This document shows, piece by piece, positions 55,819 to 64,000 of a stretch of 64,000 nt of DNA. A program made the translations under genes and the position numbers. The stretch's first letter is position 1; each line of letters begins with the position of its first letter. Source of the stretch: an uncultured Lachnospiraceae bacterium (GTDB taxonomy: Bacteria > Bacillota > Clostridia > Lachnospirales > Lachnospiraceae); assembly GCA_902763335.1 (NCBI GenBank), contig CACWRR010000002.1, positions 86,547 through 150,546 on the forward strand, read 5' to 3'. Below the pieces are notes generated by a model that was not told the origin of the DNA, made no database searches, and was given only the letters and a program-made list of their open reading frames with translations.

Positions 55819-56490
55819 ATGAAAAATTCAGTAGTGATAAAAGGAAATAAATATGGTATTATTGTTATGTTAGATAAGGACATTCCGTTTGATGAGTTAT
55901 TATCTGACATAACATCAAAGTTTAAAGAATCTTCCAAATTCTTTGGTAAGGCTTCTATGGCCATTACTTTTGAAGGAAGACAATTAACATCTGATGAAGA
56001 GCGACAGATTCTCGACATTATTTCTGACAATTCAGATATCGAAATAATGTGTGTCGTTGATAATGACAAGAGAAGAGAAGAAATGTTCAAGGAAAAAGTC
56101 GAGCAGAGGGTAAATGATATTGCGGACAATTCAGGACAGTTTTATAAAGGAACACTTCGTTCCGGTCAGGTTCTTGAATGTGAGAGTAGTGTTGTTATTC
56201 TTGGTGATGTAAATCCGGGAGCCAAAATAATATCAACAGGAAATGTTGTGGTTTTAGGGGCATTAAAGGGTATAGTCTATGCCGGTATTACAGGAGATGC
56301 GTCATCGTTTGTTGTAGCGCTTGAAATGAATCCGGTTCAGATAAGAATCGGAGATGTAATAGCGAGATGCTCTGATAACAAATCGCGTTTTAAGAAGAAT
56401 AAACCGGAGACAAAGATTGCTTTTGTAGAAGAGGACAATATATATATTGAACCCTTGAGCAAAGATGTTTTAAATGATTTGCATTTCTAA
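55819..56490 (+). CDS. minC: septum site-determining protein MinC
   Basis: FtsZ polymerisation inhibitor. The 223-residue product has an N-terminal domain (VVIKGNKYGIIVMLD) and the C-terminal beta-helix with RSGQVLECESSVVILGDVNPGAKIISTGNVVVLGALKG. MinD recruits it to the membrane. The ATG follows a weak GGTGTG. minD and minE follow. Confidence 0.94.
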   Translation: MKNSVVIKGNKYGIIVMLDKDIPFDELLSDITSKFKESSKFFGKASMAITFEGRQLTSDEERQILDIISDNSDIEIMCVVDNDKRREEMFKEKVEQRVNDIADNSGQFYKGTLRSGQVLECESSVVILGDVNPGAKIISTGNVVVLGALKGIVYAGITGDASSFVVALEMNPVQIRIGDVIARCSDNKSRFKKNKPETKIAFVEEDNIYIEPLSKDVLNDLHF

Positions 56491-56526
56491 AATATAAATT
56501 AAATTAACTTGGAGGAATTCAGAAAA

Positions 56527-57321
56527 ATGAGCGAAGTAATTGTTGTAACATCAGGAAAAGGTGGAGTTGGTAAGACAACTACCACAGCAAATGTAGGAAC
56601 AGGTCTGGCTATGTTAAATAAAAAGGTCGTATTGATTGATACAGATATAGGTCTCAGAAACCTTGACCTTGTACTCGGACTTGAAAACAGAATAGTTTAT
56701 AATCTTGTTGATGTTGTTGAGGGAAACTGTCGTCCAAAGCAGGCTATGATTAAGGATAAGCGTTATTCTAACCTTTATCTTCTCCCATCAGCACAGACAC
56801 GCGACAAAAGCAGTGTAACACCTGATCAGATGAAGGCACTTACAGATGAATTGAGAAAAGAATTTGATTACATAATTCTCGATTGTCCTGCCGGAATAGA
56901 GCAGGGATTCCAGAATGCCATAGCAGGTGCAGACAGAGCTCTTTTAGTTACAACACCTGAAGTATCTGCGATAAGAGATGCTGACAGAATAATAGGATTA
57001 CTTGAGGCAAATGAGACAAAGAAACGTGCAGATCTTATTGTCAACAGAATTCGTATGGATATGGTTAAAAAAGGTGACATGATGACTATAGAAGATGTGC
57101 AGGATATACTTGCAATCGACCTTATCGGAGCAGTTCCAGATGATGAAAACATTGTCATTTCAACTAACCAGGGTGAGCCATTAGTAGGTTCTGATAATCT
57201 TGCAGGACAGGCCTATATGAATATCTGCCGTCGTATTGTTGGTGAGGAAGTACCATTCCTTGATTTAAATGGAAAAAAAGGTGTAATATCTAAGTTGACA
57301 GGCTTATTTAGAAAGAACTAG
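56527..57321 (+). CDS. minD: septum site-determining ATPase MinD
   Basis: Deviant Walker A ATPase. The 264-residue product has VVTSGKGGVGKTTTTANVG, DTDIGLRNLDLVLGLE and the C-terminal amphipathic membrane-targeting helix (GVISKLTGLFRK). AGGAGG-like GGAGG precedes by 12 nt. It binds MinC and is stimulated by MinE, both encoded next to it. Confidence 0.97.
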   Translation: MSEVIVVTSGKGGVGKTTTTANVGTGLAMLNKKVVLIDTDIGLRNLDLVLGLENRIVYNLVDVVEGNCRPKQAMIKDKRYSNLYLLPSAQTRDKSSVTPDQMKALTDELRKEFDYIILDCPAGIEQGFQNAIAGADRALLVTTPEVSAIRDADRIIGLLEANETKKRADLIVNRIRMDMVKKGDMMTIEDVQDILAIDLIGAVPDDENIVISTNQGEPLVGSDNLAGQAYMNICRRIVGEEVPFLDLNGKKGVISKLTGLFRKN

Positions 57322-57331
57322 GGGTGATTAT

Positions 57332-57598
57332 ATGAATTTATTTGAAATATTTAAGAAAAAAAATTCAGGAAATGTTGCTAAGGACCGTTTGAAATTATTA
57401 TTGGTTTCAGACAGGGCAAACTGTTCACCTGAAATAATGGAACAGATTAAAAATGACATTATAAATGTTATTAAAAAGTATATGGAAATTGACTGTGACG
57501 GTCTGGACATCCAGATTACACAGACTGAATCCGACACTGAAAACGGCAGCGTGCCGGCTTTAATTGCGAATATTCCAATTAAAGAAGTACGTCATTAA
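57332..57598 (+). CDS. minE: cell division topological specificity factor MinE
   Basis: The 88-residue product has the N-terminal amphipathic membrane-binding helix MNLFEIFKKK, the anti-MinCD region AKDRLKLLLVSDRANCSPEIMEQIKNDIINVIKKY, and the C-terminal beta-rich topological domain. So this organism uses an oscillating MinCDE system, unlike B. subtilis with DivIVA/MinJ. AGGGGTGA lies 6 nt before the ATG. Confidence 0.96.
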   Translation: MNLFEIFKKKNSGNVAKDRLKLLLVSDRANCSPEIMEQIKNDIINVIKKYMEIDCDGLDIQITQTESDTENGSVPALIANIPIKEVRH

Positions 57599-57627
57599 GT
57601 CGGATATAAACTAATCGAGGTTTTTTT

Positions 57628-58764
57628 ATGGGACTAATAGTAAATACATTAAAGAATTATCAATTCAGACATCTAAATATACGGTTGATTATCTGGGTAA
57701 TTGCACTTACGGTTCTGGGAATAAATGTAATTTCCAGTGCCACAGAGTCATCGACATATGAGTATAAACAGACTCTTGGTCTGGTTATGGGATGTGTTGT
57801 AATGGTAATGCTTGGATTAATAAGTTATAAATTTGTTCTTAGATTTTATTGGATATTTTATTTTATAAATCTTGCACTGCTCATCTGGGTTAAATTGGCC
57901 GGAGCAGAGAAGAAGGGTGCTGCCAGATGGATTGACCTTGGATTCTTTCAGTTACAGCCATCTGAGTTTACGAAAATATTTATAATTATATTTTTTGCAG
58001 TATATCTCAATAAATTTAAAGACAAAATCAATACACCTATGATACTTGCTGGTGCCGTGATTTTATTTGGTATTCCGTTGGCACTTGTATTAAAACAGCC
58101 CGATTTGTCTACAAGTATTGTTATTGCCCTGATTTTTTGTACCATGATGTATATTGGAGGATTAAGTTATAAGATTATAGGCGGTATACTTGCCGTGGCA
58201 ATTCCTACGGTAATTGTTCTGGTATATTTAATATTACAGCCTAATCAGAAAATTCTTGAAACATACCAATATAACAGAATTGTCGGTTTCTATGATGAGA
58301 ACAACGAAGTGGCGGATGCTATCAGTTATCAGCAGAACAATTCTATAATGGCTATTGGCTCAGGAGGTTTATGGGGGAAGGGACTTAACAATAATACAAC
58401 AACGAGTGTAAAAAATGGAAATTATATTTCTGAACCACAGACAGATTTTATTTTCTGTATTGTTGGTGAAGAACTTGGTTTTGTTGGCTGTTCAGCGGTT
58501 ATAATATTATTGGCACTTATAATATTTGAATGTATATGGACCGGGATACATGCTGTTGATACTGCCGGTATGATTTTGTGTTTTGGTTTTGCGGCACTGG
58601 TCGGGTTCCAATCATTTATAAATATATGTGTTGTAACTAAAATGATTCCAAACACAGGTCTGCCGTTACCATTTGTAAGTTATGGATTAAGCTCTTTGTT
58701 AAGTCTTTTTATAGGTGTAGGACTGGTTTTAAATGTCAGTCTGCAACAAAAGAAATTAATATAA
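57628..58764 (+). CDS. rodA: RodA/FtsW-family SEDS glycosyltransferase, probably RodA
   Basis: SEDS peptidoglycan polymerase with about ten membrane helices in 378 residues. WIDLGFFQLQPSEFTKIFIIIFFAVYL, KQPDLSTSI, GGLWGKGLNN, PEPQTDFIFCIVGEELGF (written EPQTDFIF) and the C-terminal TGLPLPFVSYGLSSLLSLFIGVGLVLNV are family hallmarks. Its partner is probably PBP2 encoded upstream, hence RodA rather than FtsW. It follows minE at 29 nt. Confidence 0.93.
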   Translation: MGLIVNTLKNYQFRHLNIRLIIWVIALTVLGINVISSATESSTYEYKQTLGLVMGCVVMVMLGLISYKFVLRFYWIFYFINLALLIWVKLAGAEKKGAARWIDLGFFQLQPSEFTKIFIIIFFAVYLNKFKDKINTPMILAGAVILFGIPLALVLKQPDLSTSIVIALIFCTMMYIGGLSYKIIGGILAVAIPTVIVLVYLILQPNQKILETYQYNRIVGFYDENNEVADAISYQQNNSIMAIGSGGLWGKGLNNNTTTSVKNGNYISEPQTDFIFCIVGEELGFVGCSAVIILLALIIFECIWTGIHAVDTAGMILCFGFAALVGFQSFINICVVTKMIPNTGLPLPFVSYGLSSLLSLFIGVGLVLNVSLQQKKLI

Positions 58765-58810
58765 TAAAGAAATTTATATAATGTTATGACAGATAGGAGG
58801 AATGCTATTA

Positions 58811-59209
58811 ATGAATATTGGATTAATCGCTCATGATTCAAAGAAAAAATTAATGCAGAATTTTTGTATTGCATATAGGGGGATATTAAGTAAACATGAA
58901 TTGTATGCTACCGGAACTACCGGAAGACTTATTGAAGAAGTTACAAACTTAAATATTCATAAATATCTTGCAGGGCATCTCGGCGGTGTACAGCAGTTGG
59001 GAGCTCAGATAGAACATAATGATATTGATTTGGTCATTTTTCTGTGTGATGCTTCAACGCAACAGTCTCATGAACCTGATGTAAATAATGTTATGAGACT
59101 GTGTGATATACACAATATTCCGATAGCATCTAATCTGGCTACAGCTGAGCTTCTTATAAAATCACTTGACCGCGGTGATTTGGAATGGCGTGAGATTTAC
59201 AGACAATAA
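58811..59209 (+). CDS. methylglyoxal synthase-like protein, catalytic Asp replaced
   Basis: The fold and most motifs are those of methylglyoxal synthase (DHAP to methylglyoxal): NIGLIAHDSKKKLMQNF, the phosphate-binding ATGTTGRLI, FLCDAS with the second Asp, SHEPDV and NIPIASNLATAELLI. However, the motif SGPLGGDQQ reads AGHLGGVQQ: the catalytic base Asp (Asp71 in E. coli) is Val60. Mutating that Asp abolishes most activity in characterised enzymes, so synthase activity is doubtful. The 132-residue length is normal. The start follows AGGAGG by 10 nt; a nearer ATG is too close. It sits right after rodA and ends at a terminator. Confidence 0.85.
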   Translation: MNIGLIAHDSKKKLMQNFCIAYRGILSKHELYATGTTGRLIEEVTNLNIHKYLAGHLGGVQQLGAQIEHNDIDLVIFLCDASTQQSHEPDVNNVMRLCDIHNIPIASNLATAELLIKSLDRGDLEWREIYRQ

Positions 59210-59214
59210 AATAT

Positions 59215-59263
59215 AAAGTGCCGCATCCGGCGGTACACTAATATCATAAGGAGCGGCACTTTT
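59215..59263. terminator. terminator between the mgsA-like gene and the DUF378 gene
   Basis: A 10-bp perfect stem (AAAGTGCCGC with GCGGCACTTT) encloses a 28-nt loop and has A and T runs on the two sides, so it may act on both converging transcripts. Confidence 0.7.
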
Positions 59264-59278
59264 CTTTGATGTAATCAG

Positions 59279-59488
59279 TTATTCCGTTATATCCTGAACT
59301 CTGCCAAACATGCTTATAAGGTAAAGACCGCAAATTCCAACAGCCGCATAAATGATTCTTGATAATATACTCATATCACCAAACATGAATGCGACAAGGT
59401 CGAGTTTGAAAAAACCTATAAGTCCCCAGTTTATTGCACCAATAATGGCAATGGCAAGGACTGTATAATCTAATCCTTTTGAATTCAT
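59279..59488 (-). CDS. DUF378 membrane protein
   Basis: The 69-residue product has two membrane helices (LDYTVLAIAIIGAINWGLIGFF and a second with IYAAVGICGLYLIS) with the GAINWGL motif, the DUF378 (YuzA-type) signature. Function unknown. AAGGAGG lies 7 nt before the ATG on the minus strand; a start 45 nt upstream would precede the ribosome binding site. It is the only leftward gene in the division region. Confidence 0.93.
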   Translation of the reverse strand: MNSKGLDYTVLAIAIIGAINWGLIGFFKLDLVAFMFGDMSILSRIIYAAVGICGLYLISMFGRVQDITE

Positions 59489-59579
59489 AGCAATTCCTCC
59501 TTTTGATTTTATATTATTTTTTGCAAATCCCAATAAATTATTATGGTAATTTTTTCCTACTTATGGAGGTGAAAGAGAT

Positions 59580-61001
59580 ATGGCTTCTAAGAGCAAAAAA
59601 AGAGTGGTAAAATACAGACGAAGACATACACTCAATATAGGAATAATAATATTTGCTCTTGTATTTATATATATACTTTTTTATGTTGGGTCATATTTTG
59701 CCAGAGACAAAGTATCTATCTATGAAGTTGTCGAAGGTAAGAGTGCAGTTATGTCAAACCGTTCATATACCGGATTTGCAATGAGGACAGAAACTGTAGT
59801 TGGCGCGGAAAATTCCGGATATGTAAACTTTTATGTAAAAAACGGTTCCCGCGTGTCAAAAACCACAACTGTATATACACTAGATGAAAGTGGTACATTA
59901 GCACAACTTTTAGAAAATGCAAGTTCAGAGGATACAGAAAATTTATCTGCTGAAAATCAAACCCAGATAAATTATGAAATAGGTCAGTTTGTCAACAGAT
60001 TTAATGAGACAGATTTTTCAAATGTTTATGATTTTAAATATGATTTGAATTCCTTACTTTTAGAATGTATAAATATAAACAGACTGAACAGTTTAAATGC
60101 GAGTATGGGAGAGAGTGGAAATGTATTTCAATTAAAAGGCTCGCCATATTCCGGTGTTGTTGAATTCTACACGGATGGTTATGAAGGAACAACCATTGAA
60201 AATATAAGTGATGATATCTTTGATGAAAAAAAATATACAAAGTCGGGAATTTCATCCGGTGATCTTGTTGAGAACGGTTCGCCTCTTTTTAAAGTAATAA
60301 GCAGTGAGGACTGGAGCATACTGATTCAGCTTGACAAGGATGATGTGCAGAAATATTCTGAAAATGAATATGTAAATGTAAGATTTTTAAAAGATAATCT
60401 GAAAACAACAGCCGGACTTGAAATTTTGAATATCGGTGATAAATATTATGGTAAATTAACATTTAAACGTTTTATGATAAGATATGCGGATTACAGATAT
60501 CTTGATATTCAGATAATCGGAAATGATGTTGAAGGTTTGAAAGTGCCTAAAACAGCCATTGCAGAAAAAGATTTCATGACAATTCCTATAGAATATCTTG
60601 TTAAGGGCGGTGATTCGAATGAGACCGGATTTAATAAAAAGGTTTATAATGAATCAGGCGAATCATCTATAGAATTTGTTACGTCTGCCATATATATGAA
60701 AGATGATACATACTGTTATGTTGACAATGATACTCTGAAAAACGGAGATATTATAGAAAATACGAATACTGCTTCAGCAGACGGTACATATCCTGAATAT
60801 CAGGTGGGAAGTACGACTGGAAAACTAAAAGGTGTGTATAATGTGAATACGGGATATACAGAGTTCAGAAGCGTAAGTATTCTGGGTGAAAGTAATGATT
60901 ATTATATAATAGAGTCCGGTACAAATTATGGTGTACAGATTTATGACCATATTGTTTTGGATGCGTCACTTGTAAAAGATAAACAGATAGTATTTCAATA
61001 A
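59580..61001 (+). CDS. HlyD-like membrane-anchored adaptor protein
   Basis: The 473-residue product has a basic N-terminus, one membrane helix (about 20-42) and a long extracytoplasmic part whose GFAMRTETVVGAENSGYVNFYVKNGSRVSKTTTVYTLD resembles the lipoyl/barrel-sandwich hybrid domain of HlyD-type membrane-fusion proteins, with SGVVEFYTDG repeating the hairpin. Such proteins often sit between wall synthesis genes and yggS-sepF in clostridia. The partner transporter is not visible, and its role may be in division rather than efflux. Confidence 0.7.
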   Translation: MASKSKKRVVKYRRRHTLNIGIIIFALVFIYILFYVGSYFARDKVSIYEVVEGKSAVMSNRSYTGFAMRTETVVGAENSGYVNFYVKNGSRVSKTTTVYTLDESGTLAQLLENASSEDTENLSAENQTQINYEIGQFVNRFNETDFSNVYDFKYDLNSLLLECININRLNSLNASMGESGNVFQLKGSPYSGVVEFYTDGYEGTTIENISDDIFDEKKYTKSGISSGDLVENGSPLFKVISSEDWSILIQLDKDDVQKYSENEYVNVRFLKDNLKTTAGLEILNIGDKYYGKLTFKRFMIRYADYRYLDIQIIGNDVEGLKVPKTAIAEKDFMTIPIEYLVKGGDSNETGFNKKVYNESGESSIEFVTSAIYMKDDTYCYVDNDTLKNGDIIENTNTASADGTYPEYQVGSTTGKLKGVYNVNTGYTEFRSVSILGESNDYYIIESGTNYGVQIYDHIVLDASLVKDKQIVFQ

Positions 61002-61031
61002 TTTACATAAACAAAGAAGGAAGGCTTAATA

Positions 61032-61724
61032 ATGATTGAAGAGAACATTAAACAGGTTGAAGATAATATAGCTAAAGCCTGTGAAAGGGCTAACAGAGAC
61101 AGAAGTGAGGTAACACTTATCTGTGTAAGTAAAACAAAACCTGCATCAATGGTTGAGGAAGCTTACAAAACTGGTCAGCGTAACTTTGGTGAAAATAAAG
61201 TTCAGGAAATAAATGATAAGTATCCTATACTTCCGGATGATATAAAATGGCATCTTATCGGACATTTACAGAGAAACAAAGTCAAATATATCATAAATAA
61301 GGTTCATCTGATTCATTCGGTTGATTCTATACGTTTAGCCGAACAGATACAGCATGAAGCTGAAAAGGCAGATAAAGTAATGAACATTCTTGTTCAGGTA
61401 AATGTAGCAAATGAAGATACAAAATTTGGACTTCAGGTTTCGGAAACAGAAGATGTTGTACGTGAGATTGCAAAAATGCCTAATGTACATATATGTGGTC
61501 TTATGACAATAGCGCCTTTTACGGATGATCCTGAAACGAACAGAGTATTTTTTAGAAAATTAAAACAATTATCTGTTGACATAAAGAGCAAAAACATTGA
61601 TAATGTTAGTATGGATTGTCTGTCGATGGGAATGACGGGTGATTATCAGGTAGCCATCGAAGAGGGAGCTACATTAGTAAGAGTCGGAACCGGTATTTTC
61701 GGCGAAAGAATATATAACAAATAA
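61032..61724 (+). CDS. YggS-family PLP homeostasis protein
   Basis: PLP-binding regulator of vitamin B6 and amino acid pools (YlmE in Bacillus). The 230-residue product has the PLP Lys in CVSKTKPA, FGENKVQEI, WHLIGHLQRNK, HSVDS, and the C-terminal SMGMTGDYQVAIEEGATLVRVGTGIFG. Normal length, single barrel. Located directly upstream of sepF as in most Firmicutes. Confidence 0.97.
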   Translation: MIEENIKQVEDNIAKACERANRDRSEVTLICVSKTKPASMVEEAYKTGQRNFGENKVQEINDKYPILPDDIKWHLIGHLQRNKVKYIINKVHLIHSVDSIRLAEQIQHEAEKADKVMNILVQVNVANEDTKFGLQVSETEDVVREIAKMPNVHICGLMTIAPFTDDPETNRVFFRKLKQLSVDIKSKNIDNVSMDCLSMGMTGDYQVAIEEGATLVRVGTGIFGERIYNK

Positions 61725-61747
61725 TATCTGCGGAGGTTAGAAATAAA

Positions 61748-62284
61748 ATGGGTAAATTAACAGATAAGTTTTTAGATTTCATGCGTCTTACGGATGACGA
61801 TTATGATGATGAGTATGATGAAGATTACGATATAGATGATGAACCGGTTAAACCTTCTAAAAAGAAGCCTTTAAAATCTACAAGAGTGCGTGAGTCTGTA
61901 GATGATTTTGACGATGACATTTCATACAGTGAGCCGGCAAAACCGGTAAAGACACGCAGTCAGCGTAATTCAAAAGTTGTTCCAATGCGTGGCAAAGACG
62001 GACTTGAGGTATGTGTTGTAAAACCTACTACTGTCGAGGACGCAAGAGATGTTACAGATACACTCGTTGGTGGAAGAGCAGTAATCCTTAATCTGGAGGG
62101 ACTTCATGTAGAGCTTGCACAGAGAATTATAGATTTCACGGCGGGTTCATGTTACGCAATAGACGGAAATCTTCAGAAGGTATCAAGCTATATCTTTATT
62201 ATTACACCTAAATCAGTAGAGATATCAGGCGATTTTCAGGAGATGTTAGACGGAGACAGAAATATAGATATTGCATCTATGTAA
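61748..62284 (+). CDS. sepF: cell division protein SepF
   Basis: Membrane-associated FtsZ anchor. The 178-residue product has an N-terminal amphipathic start (MGKLTDKFLDFMRL), an acidic/basic linker (about 18-75) and the SepF core: VCVVKPTTVEDARDVTDTLVGGRAVILNLEG, IDFTAGSCYAIDGNLQKVSSYIFIITPKSVEI. GGAGGT precedes by 11 nt. A strong terminator follows. Confidence 0.96.
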   Translation: MGKLTDKFLDFMRLTDDDYDDEYDEDYDIDDEPVKPSKKKPLKSTRVRESVDDFDDDISYSEPAKPVKTRSQRNSKVVPMRGKDGLEVCVVKPTTVEDARDVTDTLVGGRAVILNLEGLHVELAQRIIDFTAGSCYAIDGNLQKVSSYIFIITPKSVEISGDFQEMLDGDRNIDIASM

Positions 62285-62302
62285 AGTAGTTTATGTATTT
62301 TT

Positions 62303-62341
62303 ATATACCACCTATTATTTTGCTAATAGGTGGTATATTTT
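62303..62341 (+). terminator. terminator of sepF
   Basis: A 15-bp perfect stem (62303-62317 with 62324-62338) and 6-nt loop followed by a short T-rich stretch. It lies within an apparent upstream extension of aroB, which supports the downstream start for that gene. Confidence 0.85.
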
Positions 62342-62368
62342 GTAGAAAGTAGAGAAATGAGGAATAGT

Positions 62369-63457
62369 ATGTCAGAATGTATAAATGTTTTATATAATAA
62401 TAAACCATGTTACGATATTATTATTGAAAATTCATGGGATAAATTATCAGAAAGCTGCGAACGTTTAAATATTAAAAATAAGAAAATATGTATAGTAACA
62501 GAGTCAAATGTAGGACCTTTATATGCATATAAAATAAGACAGATTTTAGAAAAATCTGCAAAGAAGGTAATTATATATCAGTTTCCGGCAGGTGAAAAAA
62601 ATAAGAATTTAAATATTATAAATGAAATATATGAAGTTCTTATTAAAGAAAAATTTGACAGAAATGATATGCTTGTTGCTCTTGGCGGTGGAGTGACGGG
62701 AGATATGACAGGTTTTGCCGCAGCAACTTATCTCAGAGGTATTCAGTTTATCCAGATACCAACGTCTTTGCTGGCACAGGTAGACAGCAGTATTGGTGGT
62801 AAGACCGGTGTTGATTTTAAAGGCTACAAAAACATGGTAGGTGCTTTTAAACAGCCTGCTTTGGTGTATATTAATACAGAAACTTTAAAATCATTAAATA
62901 ACAGAGAATTTATATCCGGTATGGGAGAAGTAATAAAATACGGATTTATAAAGGATAAGGATTTCTTTGACTGGTTATCACAAAATATAACTGATATTTT
63001 AAATTTAGATGACAGTGCACTTGAATATATTATAAGCAAGAGCTGCCATGCCAAGAAAATAGTAGTAGAAAATGATTTTACCGAAAAAGGTGAGCGTGCG
63101 ACTCTTAATTTTGGACATACAATCGGTCATGCAATAGAAAAAATAAAGGATTTCAGCTTACTTCATGGTGAGTGTGTTGCCATAGGTATGAAAGCGGCAT
63201 TATATATTTCGCTTAAGAAAAACATGATAACAGAAGATGAGTTTAACCGTGGAGTAAAGATTATAAGTAATTTTAAGCTTCCTATAAGTACATCTGATAT
63301 ATCAGCCGAAGATGTTTTAGAGGCCACGATGCATGATAAAAAGATGGATTCAGGTGTTATTAAGTTCATCCTTATAAACGGTATAGGAAATGCCATAATA
63401 GACAGAACAGTGACACAGGATGAAATGTCAGATGCTATAAAAAATGTATTGGAATAA
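62369..63457 (+). CDS. aroB: 3-dehydroquinate synthase
   Basis: NAD-dependent cyclisation of DAHP, the second step of the shikimate pathway. The 362-residue product has the NAD-binding GGGVTGDMTGFAAATYLRGI, PTSLLAQVDSSIGGKTGVD, GEVIKYGFI and the metal ligands in LNFGHTIGHAIE and LLHGECVAIGMK. The start follows AGAAATGAGG with an in-frame ATG four codons upstream. The sepF terminator is just upstream. The other aro genes are at 8.2-10.6 kb. Confidence 0.96.
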   Translation: MSECINVLYNNKPCYDIIIENSWDKLSESCERLNIKNKKICIVTESNVGPLYAYKIRQILEKSAKKVIIYQFPAGEKNKNLNIINEIYEVLIKEKFDRNDMLVALGGGVTGDMTGFAAATYLRGIQFIQIPTSLLAQVDSSIGGKTGVDFKGYKNMVGAFKQPALVYINTETLKSLNNREFISGMGEVIKYGFIKDKDFFDWLSQNITDILNLDDSALEYIISKSCHAKKIVVENDFTEKGERATLNFGHTIGHAIEKIKDFSLLHGECVAIGMKAALYISLKKNMITEDEFNRGVKIISNFKLPISTSDISAEDVLEATMHDKKMDSGVIKFILINGIGNAIIDRTVTQDEMSDAIKNVLE

Positions 63458-63472
63458 TCATGGAGGTTTAAT

Positions 63473-64000
63473 GTGAATTCAGACACTAAAAAAAAGATAC
63501 TGTTTAAATACATATGCTTTATACTTGTTATAGCAGTATTGGTATTAGCAGATCAGTTTACTAAAATTTTGGCCGTAGATTATTTAAAGAACAAATCAGC
63601 AGTCAGTATAATTAAAGATGTTCTGCTTCTCAGATATCTTGAAAATCCGGGAGCAGCATGGGGAATACTTGGTGGTAAAACGTCCATTTTCACCATATTT
63701 ACATTTGCAGTGCTTATACTTATGACTGTATTGCTTATCAGGATTGAGTGTGTAAACAGCAGATTGGAAAACAGGCGTGCGGGATTTTTGTTTCAGATAT
63801 TCCTTATTATTTTATCAGCCGGTGCCATTGGCAATCTTATAGACAGAATACGGCTTGGATATGTTATAGACTTTATCTATTTTAAAGTTATTGATTTTCC
63901 GACATTTAATGTTGCAGACTGCTATGTAACAGTATCTACAGCAATAATTCTTATATTACTTTTATTTAAAATAAGTGAAAATGACTGGAATACTATTCTC
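63473..64000 (+). CDS. lspA: signal peptidase II (lipoprotein), truncated by window end
   Basis: Aspartyl protease that removes lipoprotein signal peptides. The 176 visible residues (no stop in the window) have four membrane helices, VLADQFTKIL, the YLENPGAAWGIL segment, the catalytic Asp in AGAIGNLIDRIRLGYVIDF and the second in FNVADCYVTVS. The start is GTG 8 nt after TGGAGGT; an overlapping ATG is followed at once by a stop. It lies 15 nt after aroB. Confidence 0.95.
   Translation, partial: MNSDTKKKILFKYICFILVIAVLVLADQFTKILAVDYLKNKSAVSIIKDVLLLRYLENPGAAWGILGGKTSIFTIFTFAVLILMTVLLIRIECVNSRLENRRAGFLFQIFLIILSAGAIGNLIDRIRLGYVIDFIYFKVIDFPTFNVADCYVTVSTAIILILLLFKISENDWNTIL

Overview
The window is a low-GC, densely packed, mostly rightward-transcribed chromosomal segment from a Gram-positive anaerobe of the Clostridia, most like Lachnospiraceae. 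This is inferred from the sporulation genes (sigG, a ylmC/ymxH-type gene, yqfC, yqfD, a bofC-like gene), the Firmicutes gene orders (yqfC-yqfD-phoH-HD-ybeY-cdd; radC-mreBCD-pbp2-minCDE-rodA), a DUF5688 protein, and strong AGGAGG-type ribosome binding sites. The genus cannot be fixed from the sequence alone. There is one tRNA (Arg, anticodon CCG), no rRNA, no CRISPR array and no intact mobile element.

Layout. 1-3.3 kb: the end of a methyltransferase, secG, then sigG, a ylmC-type gene, nrdR and a YqeG-type phosphatase. 3.4-8.2 kb: one 1600-residue secreted Ig-like/Fn3 repeat protein with its own promoter and terminator. 8.2-11.3 kb: shikimate genes (aroE diverging from aroD-aroK) and efp. 11.4-15.4 kb: tRNA-Arg, a DUF5688 gene, a membrane protein and gdhA behind a consensus promoter and a long leader. 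15.5-20.8 kb: an accessory-looking unit (diguanylate cyclase, SPL-like radical SAM protein, SDR, unrecognised Rossmann-like protein, PfkB-like protein) and a convergent FliD-tail-like protein. 20.9-26.6 kb: HAD phosphatase, thiC, a pseudouridine synthase, ligA, metA. 26.6-27.2 kb: repeat-rich DNA and an orphan hicB. 27.3-32.6 kb: the yqfC to cdd block plus a bofC-like gene. 32.6-41.4 kb: two flavoproteins, proB and proA separated by four genes, and an M14 peptidase. 41.5-49.7 kb: miaB, mutS, mutL, miaA and a methionine gamma-lyase family gene. 49.8-64 kb: cell shape and division genes (mre, pbp2, min, rodA, an HlyD-like gene, yggS, sepF), then aroB and a truncated lspA.

Most of this is ordinary core genome. 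The parts worth a second look are these: the 15.5-20.2 kb cassette, in which two encoded enzymes lack family-defining catalytic residues; a methylglyoxal synthase homologue with Val in place of the catalytic Asp; a shortened PgpH-type HD protein; yqfD without a normal start codon; the iteron-like repeats beside the orphan hicB; and a recurring leader in which the Shine-Dalgarno core carries an ATG (or GTG) exactly 12 nt upstream of, and in frame with, the likely start. Start codons were chosen from ribosome binding site spacing and family alignments recalled from memory; no database search was possible.
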